A stretch of DNA of 64,000 nt from Desmodesmus armatus (GCA_007449985.2 VIIQ02000764.1:1-64000); one strand, 5' to 3'. Positions 1 through 14,722 are shown, counted from the first letter of the stretch. Numbers and translations are program-made. Notes: a model not told the origin generated them from the sequence alone.

Positions 1-122
1 TGTGTGTGTGGGGGGGGGGGGAGGGGTCATGCAGATTTGGTGTGAGGGTCTGTTGGTCGATGGGGCACAAGGGGGAGCAGGTGCAGTGCTTGGATAGGGG
101 GAGGGAAGGAAGGGGGGGGGGG

Positions 123-418
123 GGTAAGGCTGAATGCCAGTGCTTGGGCTTGGTCTGGGTTAGCTGCAGCCTCGGCAAAGCTCTGTGAGGGACTGAGGAC
201 AAGGTCAAACAAGGAAACAACGAGGAAGATACTTAGAGGGTTGGGAGGCAGCACATTGGGGAGGGGGGGTGACAATGTGTGTAATACGACCAGGCACAAG
301 GGAAACATGTGCAGTAGCTGGTGCTAAGGGGAGATGATGAGGGAGATGCCGTGATCCGTGAGGAGGGGGGGGGGGTAAGGCTGAATCCAGCGCCTGGCCC
401 TGGTCGGGGTTGCTTTGC
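123..418. repeat. Pair of diverged direct repeats
   Basis: Positions 123-165 and 372-418 both begin GGGTAAGGCTGAAT and stay similar for about 45 bp. In minus-strand translation they read NPDQAQALAF and NPDQGQALDS, so they may be copies of a further exon of the leftmost gene, but no exon could be delimited. Confidence 0.45.
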
Positions 419-536
419 TCAGGGCTAAGTATGCCATGACAACTACTGAGTAGATCCCCTCTCAAAGGGTGGCCCCCACTGGGGACACCTGCACACACCG
501 CAGCACCCTGGATGCCTTCCCCTCTTCATGCCCTCA

Positions 537-880
537 CTAGAAGCGGGTCATGACAGCACACTGCATGGAAGGGAACAGCTCCATGTCAAGGATATCTGCC
601 CCCCACATACAAACCCCTTCCGCCCTTTTTCCCCTGGTGCCCTCACTAGAGGCGGGTCATGACGGCACAATGCATGGATGAGAACAGCTCCTCGTTGGAC
701 AAGGCCCCCCCCCCTCGACAGAAGCGGGTCATGATGACACGCTGCATGGAAGGGAACAGCTCCTCACCAAGAACGGACCCCCCCCCCCCAAAACACACAC
801 ACACCCTCCCCGCCTTCGTGCCCTCACCAGAAGCGTGTCATGACAGCACAGTGCATGGAAGGGAACAGCCCCACATCAAG
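537..880 (-). repeat. Four diverged copies of the 3' end of the 1026-1121 exon
   Basis: Copies lie at about 828-880, 720-768, 647-694 and 537-590. Each keeps the residues around LFPSMHCAVMTRF, and most keep a GTGAGG donor directly after. Substitutions differ between copies (for example AV to RV, F to L), so they are not exact assembly echoes. Poly-C or poly-G runs separate them. Confidence 0.75.
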
Positions 881-1025
881 GACCCCCCCTCCCGCGTGGC
901 ACGCGTGCCCTCCCTCCCCCCCCCCCCCCCCCCCCCACCCCACCCCCACCCCACCCTCCCGCCACCCCCGCCTGCTGCCCTCCCATCGCCCCCCCCCCCC
1001 TTCTCCCCCTCCATCCTGCCCTTAC

Positions 1026-2848
1026 CAGAAGCGTGTCATGACAGCACAGTGCATGGAGGGAAACAGCTCCACATCAAAGAAGGGCACAGCCCCCAGCATC
1101 TGTATCACTGCATGGGCAAACCTGCAGGCAACAGACAACACCCAGGGCGCAAATTCGGGGTTGTGTGTGTGTCAAGGGTTTGGCGTGTGGGCGGCAAGTG
1201 CTTGTTGTTGGTGGCAAGTGTTTTGTGTTGTGGATGCCCTTTGCAGGAAAGGACTTTGTGGCTTTACATGCGCTGGTCAAAAGCTGAGTTTCCCACCAGC
1301 TGCTTGGTTACTGCAGAGGCACAAACTGCAACAGGGAGCAGCCCCTTCCCCCTTCCCTGTGGGGGGGGGGCACCCCACAAAGACACTCTCACTCTCAAAC
1401 CCTGCACCACAACGCCCCCCAAACCCTGCATGTCATACCATCAGTGCGAGCGCGTCTGCTGCTGCCCTCCTCAGTGACCGTCTGCAGTGCATCAAAAGCC
1501 GCAACACCCGCTCCCCCCCCCCCCCCCCCAAACACCGAATGCTGGAGGGTGCTGGAGAGACTGGAGGCCAACTGATCAGGTGAAAGATTTCCTTTTATTA
1601 TTGATGATTGAATACGTTTTCACTGTGCGCCCCCACGCACTTATACCCAACTTCGGAATGTCACATCCTTGGATGGTTGATGCATTGGCTGGATGCACTC
1701 CCTGTGTCTACACACACATGGATGTAACTCATGTGTTTAACACACACTCACATCTGCACACCCCACGCCGCCGTCCCCATCTCCCCCCCCCCCCCGTGAT
1801 TACCTTGCATTGTGAACCATCAGTGCGAGTGCACCTCATCAGAACTGCAAGTGCGAGATCAGAACTGCAATTGCGTCTGCTGCTGCCCTCCTCAGTGACC
1901 GCAGGGGGGGTCCCGACGCCCCCCCCCCCCCCTCGCACCCCCCTTCACACCCACCTAACCCCCCTCCCCACTTGCACACCCCCCCCCCCTGCCCTCCTCG
2001 CCTTACATCGTGGATGATCTTTGTGAGAGTGTGTCTGCTGCTGCCCTCCTCAGTAACCGCACGAGCCCCCCCCCCCCCCCAACTTACCCACACACTCCCT
2101 ATCGACACCCCAAACTACAATCCCCCTGGTCACCTTGCATCTTCGATCAGAACTGCGAGCGCGTCTGCTGCTGCCCTCCTCAGTGACCGCAGGGGGTCTT
2201 TGGCTGCACCTGTCAATGAAGCCAGGCGCTGGCCGCTGAGTGGACCCCATGCCAGCACAGCTGGGTCAAGGTCAAGTGACAGCTGCAGGACACGGTCTGC
2301 AGAACAAAGATGACACTTTGAGCTCCGAGATGAACATATTTTGGTGTCGTTGTGCAGATTCAACTTCTAGCTGTCCAAGCAGGTCTGGTCCAAGAACAGA
2401 AGATTGCAATGGACAACCCTCAAACACCCATATTTCCTGACCAAAGCGTTTTCTGAGCGATCGTGGTGATGCTGGAAGGAAGAAAGGATGGAGGCATGGC
2501 TTGAATTGCGCTGCTTCCCACCAAAGATGACTTGCTAGCCTGGTAGGGCTGGCAGGTGCAGTTCCCCTGCTGTGTCGTCACCACCAGCCTGGAATGCTGG
2601 CAGTTGCTTGCATTGCCAGAGATATGCTACGTACCTGACTCACACTCGGACTTATCAAACTCTGCTCCTGCTGGCCAGTCCTGCCGAATCAGCGTTCCGA
2701 GGGTGATAGGCACAGCCCAGTCCAGGTACTGCTGCTTCTCTGCTGTTGTTGCTGATGTGGCCCAGTGCGTCCCTAATCGCAACACTGTCAGGATGCGTTG
2801 CTCTAGTTCGACCTTTTCATCCACTATTAGAGCGATATCAGCCCTGGA
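1026..2848 (-). CDS. Unidentified protein, partial (three exons; possible helical-repeat protein)
   Basis: Three exons are supported by splice sites and matching phase: 2635-2848, 2134-2296 and 1026-1121 (donors GTACGT, GTGACC and GTAAGG; acceptors all end in CAG). Phases are 0 to 1, 1 to 2 and 2 to 2, so they join without a shift into about 157 residues. The middle exon carries SLRRAAADALAVLIEDA, which looks like a HEAT/ARM-type helix, and the third carries FAHAVIQMLGAVPFFDVELF. I do not recognise the family; a karyopherin-like or other helical-repeat protein is only a guess. The 5' end lies between 2848 and the CSP41b start and was not found; the gene probably continues past position 1. Diverged copies of the 3' ends of exons 2 and 3 litter its introns and downstream flank. 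Confidence 0.5.
1441..2062 (-). repeat. Diverged copies of the 3' end of the 2134-2296 exon
   Basis: Copies of the segment coding RSLRRAAAD lie at about 2026-2062, 1862-1905 and 1441-1480, all in the intron between the 2134-2296 and 1026-1121 exons. The 1441 copy is followed by GTATGA, a usable donor. Homopolymer C/G tracts lie between the copies. Confidence 0.7.
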
Positions 2849-3562
2849 CTGCATCGACTTTCGTTACGGTATGCTGAGCGTGTCTTGCAGAAACGCGAGG
2901 GATGCTTGTCTGTGGCGTTTCGCGGTTGTTTGATAAACTGCAGGTCACGAACCCAACGTTGTGCTCAGCACTGCTGTTGAATGTGGTTTGAGCAAACGAC
3001 ATGAACATGCACGGGCAGTAACGGGCATATCACCGCCAATTACAATGCGTGTACTTTGGGTGAGTCTCATTTCACGAAAAAGCTACAGCTTCCACTTTCG
3101 CAAGTGCCCTCCTAGGGTTTGCCCGTGCAATGGGACCAGTGTGGCAGTGCAGCGGTGCTACCACTACTGGCAGCACGGGGTGCCTCTGGTGATGTGCCCT
3201 GATCATACCTCAAAACAGTTTTGTATGTTTTGGCTCTGGTCGAATGCCCAACATGCCTACGCACTGCTATGCATTGCATGCCTACAAGCCCACGACACTC
3301 CCTGATATGTAGGGCACTGAAGCGGACTCCTTGAGGTGTTGGAAGAATTCCAAATGCCAAATTAAATGCGACTGGATGGTCAGAAAGGGCTGAAAGGGCA
3401 GCAACGCAGCTGGAGTCAAAGCTGTCACACTCACACATAGTAGCGTTTGCCGTTGGGCGCCTGGTGCTTGATTCGCAGTGGCACCGTTGCCAGATCACCT
3501 TTTGACTGCTGTTGAAGGCCCCAGCGTGCGCAATTCAAGCACACGCAAAGCCACTCGCAAAG
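2849..3562. other. Intergenic or 5' region between divergent genes
   Basis: This stretch separates the minus-strand unknown gene from the plus-strand CSP41b start. It should hold the CSP41b promoter and 5' UTR and possibly further 5' exons of the minus gene. I see no convincing TATA box or conserved element and no supported exon. Confidence 0.35.
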
Positions 3563-6500
3563 ATGCAGCAGACAATTAAGGCGCCCAGCGCCTTCTCTGG
3601 CGTGAAGGTGCAGGCCAAGGTACTTTCAAACTGCTGTATTACGTCATGATCAAACAGACGCACGTGTGAGCAGCAGAGTCAGCACAGGAGGATACTCGTG
3701 TCACCAGCAGCAGCTTGCAACACCCTGCAGATGTGGATTCATCCATGCTCTCAGCATTGGATCCGTAACCCCTGCAACGCATCTCGACATGCAGTATCTT
3801 TCCAGTCTATTCCCAGCAGCAGCTGCCGTGTCCTGCACCTGCCTTCCTGCGTTCCTGCTGCGCAGGGTGTGCGCCATGCCAGCACAAACAGGGCAGTGCG
3901 TGTGTCAGTCAGCTGCTCAGTGGAGCCCAAGAAGATCCTGATGATGGGTGAGTAATGTTTTTATGCCCTTCTGGCTTGAGCGTAGGGGGAGGGAGGGGCA
4001 GAGGGGGGGGAGGTGATTTGGATGCTGGGTGAGAGGCGTGCAGGGCACGTGGAGGTGAGATTATGAGAAGCCCCTGAGGTAGGGGGGGGGGGTCTCATCC
4101 TGAGGAACATGGTAGCAGGGCAACAGAGGGGATTCAGGGCAGTACGACCGTGCCCAATCGACAGCACCCTCAGACGCTGTAGCTTGTGATGCTGTTGGTG
4201 CACTGCAGGTGCACTGGTTTCTGCTGCTCAGTGAAGGCCGTATAATTACTTAATCCTACTTACTTGATCTCATTAATCAATATTTGATTTACCAATGATT
4301 TACCAGTCTTTGCCAGTCTGCTGTTGGTGAGTGACATGAACATGCCCTACTGCCTTACGCATAATCATGATGGCACATGGAAGGGGGGGGGGGGGGTGAT
4401 CCTCTTGATAGGGGAGCCCGGGGGGGGGGGGGTGTAGGAGGGCAGTGGCACGGGGGGGGGGGGTACACAAGGTGGGGGCCCTTAGATTGACGCACCCCAC
4501 CTTGTAGGGGGCAATGGCACAGGGAGGGGGGGGGGGTAGGTGGGCAGTGGCACGGGGGTGGGGTGGGGGGGGGGGGGTGTAGGGGCAGTGGCACAGGGGA
4601 GGGCACACAAGACTGCCCCGCCAGCCTCAACGCCAGTCACCTTTCATCAGAATCATGCGGTTTGCAGTCAACCCTCCCGTGTGGGGGGGGGGGGGGGAAG
4701 GGTGTAGGGGGGCAGTGGCACAGGGGAGGGCACACAAGATTGCCCCGCCAGCCTCGACGCCAGTCACCTTTCATCAGGATTACTCGTTTGAAGTCACACC
4801 GGGAAATCCTCATGAATGGTGACTGGCGTTGAGGCTGGCAGGTCAGTCTTGTGTGCCCTGTGTGTAAGACACTCAGCTTGATGACAGCCGATACAGTCAT
4901 CATGACACTCAGAACTACTCTCGTAAGGGTGCGTCCAGTCACGCACCGGCAAAAAACGGTGTTGGTTGGATAGTCAAAATGGCAAGCGTGTGTGTCGACA
5001 CAGGGAGTACTTGGATACATGCAAGCTCACTAAGGCTGTCCTACTAGATAGGCAAGCAACAGTGACAGTGACGTAATCCCTCAGCACCGAGCAGTGTGTG
5101 CATGTGTGTGTGGAGGGGGGGGGGGGGGGGTGGCGGGGGGGGGGGGGGGGGGTAATGGTCATACTGAATGGGCAGCATGGGGAACCCTTGAAGAGTGAGG
5201 AGAGGTGGGCACACACAGGCACACAAGCCCCCAGTTGCAGCAGCAGCAGCAGCAAAGGACACAGTACCACAGCTGCCAGCCCAATCACTGCTGGAGCATG
5301 CTTGGACTAAAGAGGGTTGTGAGGGGAATGAGGGGCATGGAAGGCACGGTTGAAAAAGTTGCTCATAGTAGTTTGGCAAAAACAATACCCGCATTCCTGC
5401 CGCATTCTGAACATTGAAAATGGAAAATGGTCTGAATACGTTGACGATGGTATCACGTATCACCACAGCAGCGACTGGTGCAGTGGACACACAGAACTTC
5501 TGTGCGACCTCCTGTGAGCCCCCTGATGTCACTCTTGACGTAGTCAAGGCAGTGCCTCAATGACGAATGATGACTCATCCTGCGCCATGCTGTGCTGTGC
5601 CGTGCTGTGGTGTGCTGTGCTGTGTGCTGCAGGTGGCACCCGTTTCATTGGTGTGTACCTGGCCCGTCAGCTGGTGGCAGCTGGACACGAGGTGAGGTGG
5701 GGGGGGGGGGGCAGTGTGGCGGCAGTGGGGGCCCCGGGGGAGGGGGGTCTCAGGATTTTTTTTGGGGGGGGGGGGGGTACCGGTCAGTGTGATGTCGTGG
5801 CAGGCAGGGGCGTGCGGAGTGGGGGACAGGGAAGGGGGGGGGTGTCGGAGGTAATGTTGCGGCAGTGTGTGTGTGTGGGGGGGGGGGGGCTCATGACGAG
5901 GGGGACGCCAATGACGGGACACCAATGTGGGAGCTAGATGATGGGGGGTACCTTGGACTCCAAGCGAAGGGAGGGGGGGGGTCCAGTGAGTTTGCGCGGG
6001 CCCCTTGGGGGGGGGGGGGCGTTGTAGGGACAGCATGTTTCTGCCTGCCGACAAGCATCGTTGCTTGTGCTGGTTTCAGGGAGGCAGCATGACTGTGTCT
6101 TGCCTGTGTGCGTCCTCATGCCTTGATCTCATGCGTGGTGTCCTGCCGACACTGCTCCTACTGCTGCTTCTGCTGCTGCTGCTGTCAATCCTCAGGTTAC
6201 GCTGTACACTCGTGGCAAGAAGGCCATCACTGAGCAGATTGCTGACGACACCGACCGCAGCTACCAGCAGTTTGCACGCAGCGTCAAGCACATCCAGGGA
6301 GACCGCAAGGTGGGGGCGTGTGCATATTGGTGGTGGTTTGGGGGGGGGGGGAGGGGGTGGAGGGGGGGATGGCAGCTACCAGCAGTTTGCACGCAGCGTC
6401 AAGCACATCCAGGGAGGTCCATCGCAAGGTGTGTGGGGGGGGGGGGGGGGAGAAGGGGGAGCGTGGGCAGGCGGGGAGGGGGAATGCTGCCAGCGTCAAG

Positions 6501-8215
6501 CACATCCAAGGAGACCGCAAGGTGGGGGCGTCCATTCTAGGTTGCGCCTTTCTCAGGCTGAGCCCATTCTTGAACCCTGATGGTGCCAACATCAACACTG
6601 CCACACACCCATGTGTGTATGCATGACCCCCTCCACAATCACCCGTCCCCACACCTCACAGGACTTTGACGATGTTCGCCGCAAGCTGAGTGGCAGTGGC
6701 TTCCAGGTTGTGTTTGACATCAATGGACGTGAGGCAGTAGAGGCAGAACCCATCCTGGATGGCCTGGTATCCTCACCACACCAACATCCCCTCTGCCCCC
6801 CCCCCTGCACTCTGCGCAACACAGAGGACCCTCTAACACAACCCCCCTCCTGCCCCCCCCCCCCGGCCACAGGACTTTGACGATGTGCGCCGCAAGCTGA
6901 GTGGCAGTGGTTTCCAGGTTGTGTTTGACATCAATGGACGTGAGGCAGTAGAGGCAGAACCCATCCTGGATGGCCTGGCTGGCCGTGGTGGCAGTCTTGA
7001 GCAGTACATCTATTGCAGCAGTGCGGGTGTGTACCTCAAGAGCGACATGATGCCACACAGGGAGGAGGACGCAGTAGACCCCAAGAGCAGGCACAAGGTG
7101 GGCTTTTGTTTTGTTTTGTGTGCGTGTGTGGGGTGTGTGTGTGTGGGGGGGGGGATGGTGCGGAGGGGCAACAGAGGGGGAACACCTCAGAGGAGGATGC
7201 AGTAGACCCCAAGAGCAGGCACAAGGTGGGAGTGGGTTGCTATGACCTAGTGCTGACTCCCGTCACCTCATTCCCACATGCGGGAGGAGGGGGGTGAGGG
7301 GGAGGGGGACAGCGCACTAGCCACAGGAGGCTGGATGTTGGTCCCACAAAGGCATCAGGAAACCATTCTCAACATTTGGGAAGAGGCGAGGGGAATTAAG
7401 TAGTGGGGACAGGGGGGGGGGGCTTTCCAGAGGAGGCTGAAGGTTGTCTCACTTGGTGCGATTGATTGCTCTTGACACTGAGGAGCTGCTGCGTCGCTCT
7501 GGTGTGAACTGCACCTCAATCCGCCTCGCAAGGAGGGGCGTACATTGACTCCCCCCCCCCTCCAGGGCAACACTCAAGTGTCAGATCAAGTCATAAGGAC
7601 ATTATGACCTAGATGTCCCTAGGAGTGTAGCACAATGCAGCTGCACACTCAACACAACTGCTGACATGTCCCCCCCCCCCTGTACCCCCCCCCCCTCTGC
7701 TTTCCCCGTCCAACCAACCACAGGGCAAGCTTGACACTGAGGAGTTGCTGCGTCGCTCTGGTGTGAACTTCACCTCGATCCGCCCCGTGTACATCTACGG
7801 GCCCCTCAACTACAACCCCGTTGAGGAGTACTTCTTCCACAGGATCAAGGCGGGACGCCCTATCGTGGTGCCAGGCAGCGGCATGCAGGTGCGTTGAGCA
7901 CATGAAAAAATGTGTGTTTGGCGGGTTTGGGGGAGGGGGGGGAGGGGGGGGGTGTCAGTGGTGCCCCAGTGAAGGGGCGGGCACACAACTGGGTGGCACA
8001 TCATGGTGGAAGGCACCGGCATGACAGTTAAAAAGGGGGGGGGGGGAGGGAGGGAGGGAGGGAGGGAGGACTACTTCCACAGAATCAAGGCAGGACGCCC
8101 TATTGTGGTGCCAGGCAGCGGCATGCAGGTGCGTGTTGGTTGGGGAGGGGGGCTGCCAGGCACACATGGGGGGGGGGGGTGTGAGGGGGCGCGTGTCAAG
8201 GGTGAAGGGTGTGTG

Positions 8216-8287
<72 letters not shown>

Positions 8288-10094
8288 TGTAGGGAGTGCG
8301 TGCGTGTAGGGAGTGCGTGCGTGCGTGCGTGTAGGGAGTGCGTGCGTGCGTGCGTGTAGGGAGTGCGTGCGTGCGTGCGTGTAGGGAGTGCGTGCGTGCG
8401 TGCGTGTAGGGATGTGTGTGTGCGTGTAGGGAGTGTGTGTGTGCGTGTAGGGAGTGTGTGGAGTGGGGAGTGTGTGGAGTGGAGTGTGTGTGGAGTGTGT
8501 GTGGAGTGTGTGTGGAGTGTGTGGAGTGTGTGTAGTGTGTGGAGTGTGTGTAGGGGGGGGGCACATGAGTGGGTGGCCCGTCATGGTGGAAGGCGTGACG
8601 GAAAGGAAGTAGGGAGGGGTAGAGGGGAGGGGTACTTCCACAGGATTGAGGCGGGGCGCCCTATCGTGGTGCCAGGCAGCGGCATGCAGGTGCGTTCAAC
8701 ACATGAACACATGTGTGTTTGGGGGTTTTGGGGGGGGGGGGGGGGGCAAGTGATGCCCCAATGAGGGAGGGCCAGAAGTGGGTGGCCTTTGTGGGGAAGG
8801 CACTGTTGTGACAGTCGGCGAAAGGGAGGCAAAGGGAGTGAGGATGGGTGAGAGGGAGGAGTAGTTCTTCCACAGGATTAAGGCTGGGCGTCCTATTGTG
8901 GTGCCAGGCAGCGGCATGCAGGTGTGTGAATTTCACAGTGACCGGTGTCCTTGTGCAGCCGGCCAATGAAGGCCCCTGATGTCCATTGCTTGTGTGATAC
9001 ATAGGGTAGTCAGCACTGATGTTGCTGGGGGAAAAGGGGGGGGGGTGCAAATGGGGATGCCATTTGAGAAGTTGCATCCAAGCACTCAGAAGAAGGCCGC
9101 CCGCTGACATGTGCTGACTGACGGTTAGGGGGGTGCATCAAAAGCAAGAACATGTTCCAGCCTCCAAGAAGTAATCCTGTCTGTGTTGTCCCTGTGCATG
9201 TGCTGTTGTGTGCCCCAGGTGACTCAGCTTGGTCATGTGAAGGACCTTGCTGACGCCTTCCAGGCCTGCATTGGGAACCCCAACGCAGAGAGGCAGGTGG
9301 GTACAGTGGCTCCTTTTCCCACAGTACATCTTCTTCCCTTCTTTTTGGGACAGTTCTTGTGCCATTGCGAGCGTGAGGCACACTCATTCTTTTTTTGGGG
9401 GTGGGTATAAGGGGGGGGGCGGACCCCCACCGGCTGGCCACACACACAACAGCCGAGGCTGCCGGGAGCCCAAGGTCCCGGCAGGCCTCACACCGATGAG
9501 AGCCGCCGAACACCCTTTCTCACACTCCTTTATCGCAGTCATTCCTGAATTTGCTGGTTGAACCGAGTCTACCAGCCAGAAACGGCCCAGTCGCAGCGTG
9601 ACTGGTGCACAGACAACAGATTTGAACACAACATTTCATGCCTAACGGCAGCTGGCGCCGATCGCATATGTTGTGCGTCGACACGTCGTCATCATTGTCA
9701 CTGCGCACCATTGCTGGGTGCAGTCAAAGCTGTTGTTCTTGTCCCTGTGGCTGTCGCAACATCCAAAGGGACAACAACAACAACAACAACTCAGACTGCA
9801 ACCAGCAATAGTATGCAGTGACTTTGATGATGGTGTCCATCAAAGGGGGTGACTCAATTGTGTGAGGCCCCATTTGAATGCTTGGCAACATATCTGAATA
9901 CACACAGCAGTAATTCACACTACAAACAGAACCTGTTTGGCATTGCTTTACTTGGGAGACCTACTCCCCAGACCGTGCATGTAGGCGATGTGTGCTCCCA
10001 CTCTTGGAAGGCAAGGAGCCGCCTCAATTTGTGTGTGATGTGCTGGCGACGGCATCGCCCGCCCTTTAGGCTGACGTGTTGTCGCATCATGTGT

Positions 10095-10175
<81 letters not shown>

Positions 10176-10909
10176 CACCAGGTGTTCAACATCGCTGGTG
10201 AGCGCTACGTGACCTTTGACGGCATTGCGCGTGCCTGTGCCAAGGCCATGGGGGCACCCGAGCCTGAGTTGGTGCACTTCAACGCCAAGGACTTCGACTT
10301 TGGCAAGAAGAAGGTATGCATGTTTCTCAGACACAGGCTGCAAGGAAGGAGGGGGTGCTGTTTGTGCCCCCGGGGGGGGGGGGGGGGTTGAGTAGGGGTG
10401 AGGGTTTGTGTGCGCGTGTGTGTACTTAGCGTGATGACAACAACCTGTGGGTATGTGGGGGGGGTCGGGGGGCGTGAACAGGCGCCTGTGTCAAGGCCAT
10501 GGGTGCCCTAAGCCTGAGCTGGTGCACTTCAACGCCAAAGACTTCAACTTTGGCATGAAGAAGGTGAGACCCAGGGGGCCGGGGGCTTGAGTAAAAGGGG
10601 GCCGCTGTGGGGTGGGGCCATCACACCTAGACGACCACCACCACACCCATGAACATGCACCACCCCCTTCCACCCCCCCCCCCCCCCGCCCTTCTACAGG
10701 CCTTCCCCATGCGTGACCAGCACTTCTATGCGTCTGTTGACAAGGCCCAGGCGCTGCTGGGCTGGAGCCCCAAGTATGGCCTGGTTGAGGGGCTCAAGGA
10801 CAGCTACGACAAGGACTTTGGACGCGGCATGTTCCGCAAGGCCGCAGACTTTGAGTGCGACGACATGATCCTCAGCAAGCTGGGCAAGAAGAGCTACAGC
10901 TACGCATAA
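3563..10909 (+). CDS. CSP41b: Chloroplast stem-loop RNA-binding protein CSP41b (RAP38 type), 9 exons, 373 aa
   Basis: CSP41b is a plastid atypical short-chain dehydrogenase/epimerase-fold protein that binds and stabilises chloroplast transcripts and rRNA in high-mass complexes with CSP41a. Exons: 3563-3619, 3866-3947, 5633-5691, 6196-6309, 6873-7097, 7724-7888, 9219-9296, 10182-10313, 10700-10909. All phases close, giving 1,122 nt. Residues 1 to about 40 form a transit peptide starting MQQTIKAPSAF. Next come KKILMMGGTRFIGVYLAR (Rossmann glycine motif), YIYCSSAGVYLKSD, SIRPVYIYGPLNYNPVEE, VTQLGHVKDLADAF and the typical C-terminal DFGRGMFRKAADFECDDMIL. Length matches plant CSP41b (about 378 aa). 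The introns carry many diverged copies of exon ends; exon 5 has an upstream in-frame duplicate. Identity is based on remembered family sequence, and the match is extensive. Confidence 0.95.
5579..5632 (+). repeat. (TGTGC)n-like tract before the 3' splice site of CSP41b exon 3
   Basis: Degenerate CTGTG/TGTGC units run directly into the acceptor TGCTGCAG|GTGGC at 5633. The same pentanucleotide precedes other acceptors in this window. Confidence 0.8.
6369..6522 (+). repeat. Two copies of the 3' end of CSP41b exon 4 in intron 4
   Basis: Positions 6369-6428 and 6483-6522 repeat the coding segment for SYQQFARSVKHIQG and SVKHIQGDRK from exon 4 (6196-6309). The second ends in the same CGCAAG|GTGGGG donor; the first has an inserted TCCAT. 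G-rich homopolymer tracts flank them. Confidence 0.85.
6662..6766 (+). repeat. In-frame duplicate of the first 105 nt of CSP41b exon 5 (possible cassette exon)
   Basis: This segment repeats exon 5 from DFDDVRRKLSG to EPILDGL. It is exactly 105 nt, begins after CTCACAG (a good acceptor) and is followed by GTATCC (possible donor). I see only two differences from exon 5, both synonymous (GTT/GTG and GGC/GGT). Because 105 is divisible by 3 and both junctions are phase 0, splicing it in would add 35 residues without a frameshift. Confidence 0.85.
7182..7230 (+). repeat. Copy of the 3' end of CSP41b exon 5
   Basis: The sequence repeats the codons for EEDAVDPKSRHK and the following GTGGG donor of exon 5 (ending 7097), about 130 bp downstream, after a G-rich tract. 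Confidence 0.85.
7467..7530 (+). repeat. Copy of the 5' part of CSP41b exon 6 in intron 5
   Basis: The segment repeats LDTEELLRRSGVN and following codons of exon 6 (7724-7888) with a few substitutions (TGC for TTC after GTGAAC). The acceptor of the real exon is not preserved here. Confidence 0.8.
8069..8922 (+). repeat. Three further copies of the 3' end of CSP41b exon 6 in intron 6
   Basis: Copies at about 8069-8128, 8630-8690 and 8864-8921 code for the FHRIKAGRPIVVPGSGMQ segment and each ends in ATGCAG|GTG, a donor. They differ from exon 6 and from each other mainly at synonymous sites (GGACGC, GGGCGC, GGGCGT); one copy has E for K. The coding sequence CTTCCACAG just upstream resembles an acceptor, so a 46-nt exon could be recognised in each. 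GGGA, TGCG and TG simple repeats fill the gaps. Confidence 0.85.
8219..8550 (+). repeat. TG/TGCG/GGAGTGTG microsatellite block in CSP41b intron 6
   Basis: A (TG)n tract grades into (GTGC)n up to about 8290, then into longer units containing GTAGGGAGTGCG, then TGGAGTG units to about 8550. It produces long spurious reading frames on both strands. Confidence 0.9.
9420..9511 (+). mobile_element. SINE-like dispersed element, copy 1 (truncated)
   Basis: Contains the shared core CCACCGGCTGGCCACACACA and the downstream CCTCACACCGATGAGA block seen in three other places. It sits in CSP41b intron 7, just after a poly-G run. Confidence 0.6.
10100..10174 (+). repeat. (CTG)n tract before the 3' splice site of CSP41b exon 8
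   Basis: An uninterrupted CTG/GCT triplet run of about 75 bp ends at the acceptor GTCACCAG|GTG (exon start 10182). It occupies the place of the polypyrimidine tract. Confidence 0.9.
10483..10563 (+). repeat. Copy of the 3' end of CSP41b exon 8
   Basis: The segment repeats codons for GCCTGTG..AAGGCCATGGG and LVHFNAKDF.FG.KK of exon 8, with two replacements (DFD to DFN, GKK to GMK) and a one-base loss near 10508, and ends in AAGAAG|GTGAGA, a donor. Confidence 0.8.
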
Positions 10910-11167
10910 ACCCTATCATGGGGTTTTGAGGGGTTTGCATGTTGGTGCGGCAAGGTCTCAGTGGTGTGGTGTGCTGGTCTGTGATGCACATGGTTCAAGC
11001 AAAGCCCTCATAGTTTGAGGGCAGAGGCGGGCAGGGCTGTACTTGTTGGAGTGGATTGCTCGGGCGGCATGTCTGCATGTGAGCGTGGAGTGATGGGCTG
11101 GAGGCAGGAAGGGCTTCTGATCGTGTCCTGTGGGCGGGTATGTTTTTGAGAGGTTGCTGCCAACGTC

Positions 11168-11172
11168 TGTAA
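11168..11172 (+). promoter_or_regulatory. TGTAA poly(A) signal candidate for CSP41b
   Basis: TGTAA lies about 260 bp after the CSP41b stop. This pentamer is the usual green-algal (Chlamydomonas) polyadenylation signal; placement is plausible but unproven. Confidence 0.4.
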
Positions 11173-11483
11173 CACGCTGTATAACGAAGTGCCACACAAC
11201 ATGTGGCATGTGGTGTTTCATTGCAGGCCCGGGTGGTTGCATCAGTGGCATGAGACAATGACAGAGTTGTGTGTGGCGTATTGGTTTGGTGTTCTGTTGC
11301 CCCAGGTAGTCAGCATGACCCAGGGAATGAGCGCCTTGAAAAGGCTTCTGCTACTGCAAGTCTGGTCAAAGACCTGGGTCAAACCCGGGACTCAAAACTC
11401 ACCCAGTCCACACCTGCGCCGACATCGTTTGCATCAGTTCTGCAAATCGTTGCATCATTACGCTGCGGCAAACCAACATCACC

Positions 11484-14500
<3,017 letters not shown>

Positions 14501-14513
14501 CTTTTGGCCCACA

Positions 14514-14722
14514 CAGTCAGCCGACAAGGATGCCTTCAGGGCAACAATGCCTGTGTACAGGCAGTGAGCAACGGCAGCAGCAGCAGCAACAGCAGGGACT
14601 GTTGTTGCTGCAGCAGCAGTGCAGCGGGGGCCTTCTCTACAGGCAGCTGCAGCGGCTTACAGCACACACAGTCCGCCGACAAGGACGCCTTCAGGGCAAC
14701 AATGCCTGTACAGGCAGTGAGC
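14514..14722 (+). repeat. Two downstream copies of the TL17 last-exon tail
   Basis: About 14514-14572 and 14664-14722 repeat the ADKDAFRA tail of exon 6. The first copy reads on as TMPVYRQ and stops, which is probably the ancestral C terminus; exon 6 itself lacks one A there and reads through to 14500. Confidence 0.8.

Noticed and set aside
7955..8641. 228-codon minus-strand His/Thr/Pro frame
   Set aside because: It is a translation of the TG/TGCG microsatellite in CSP41b intron 6.
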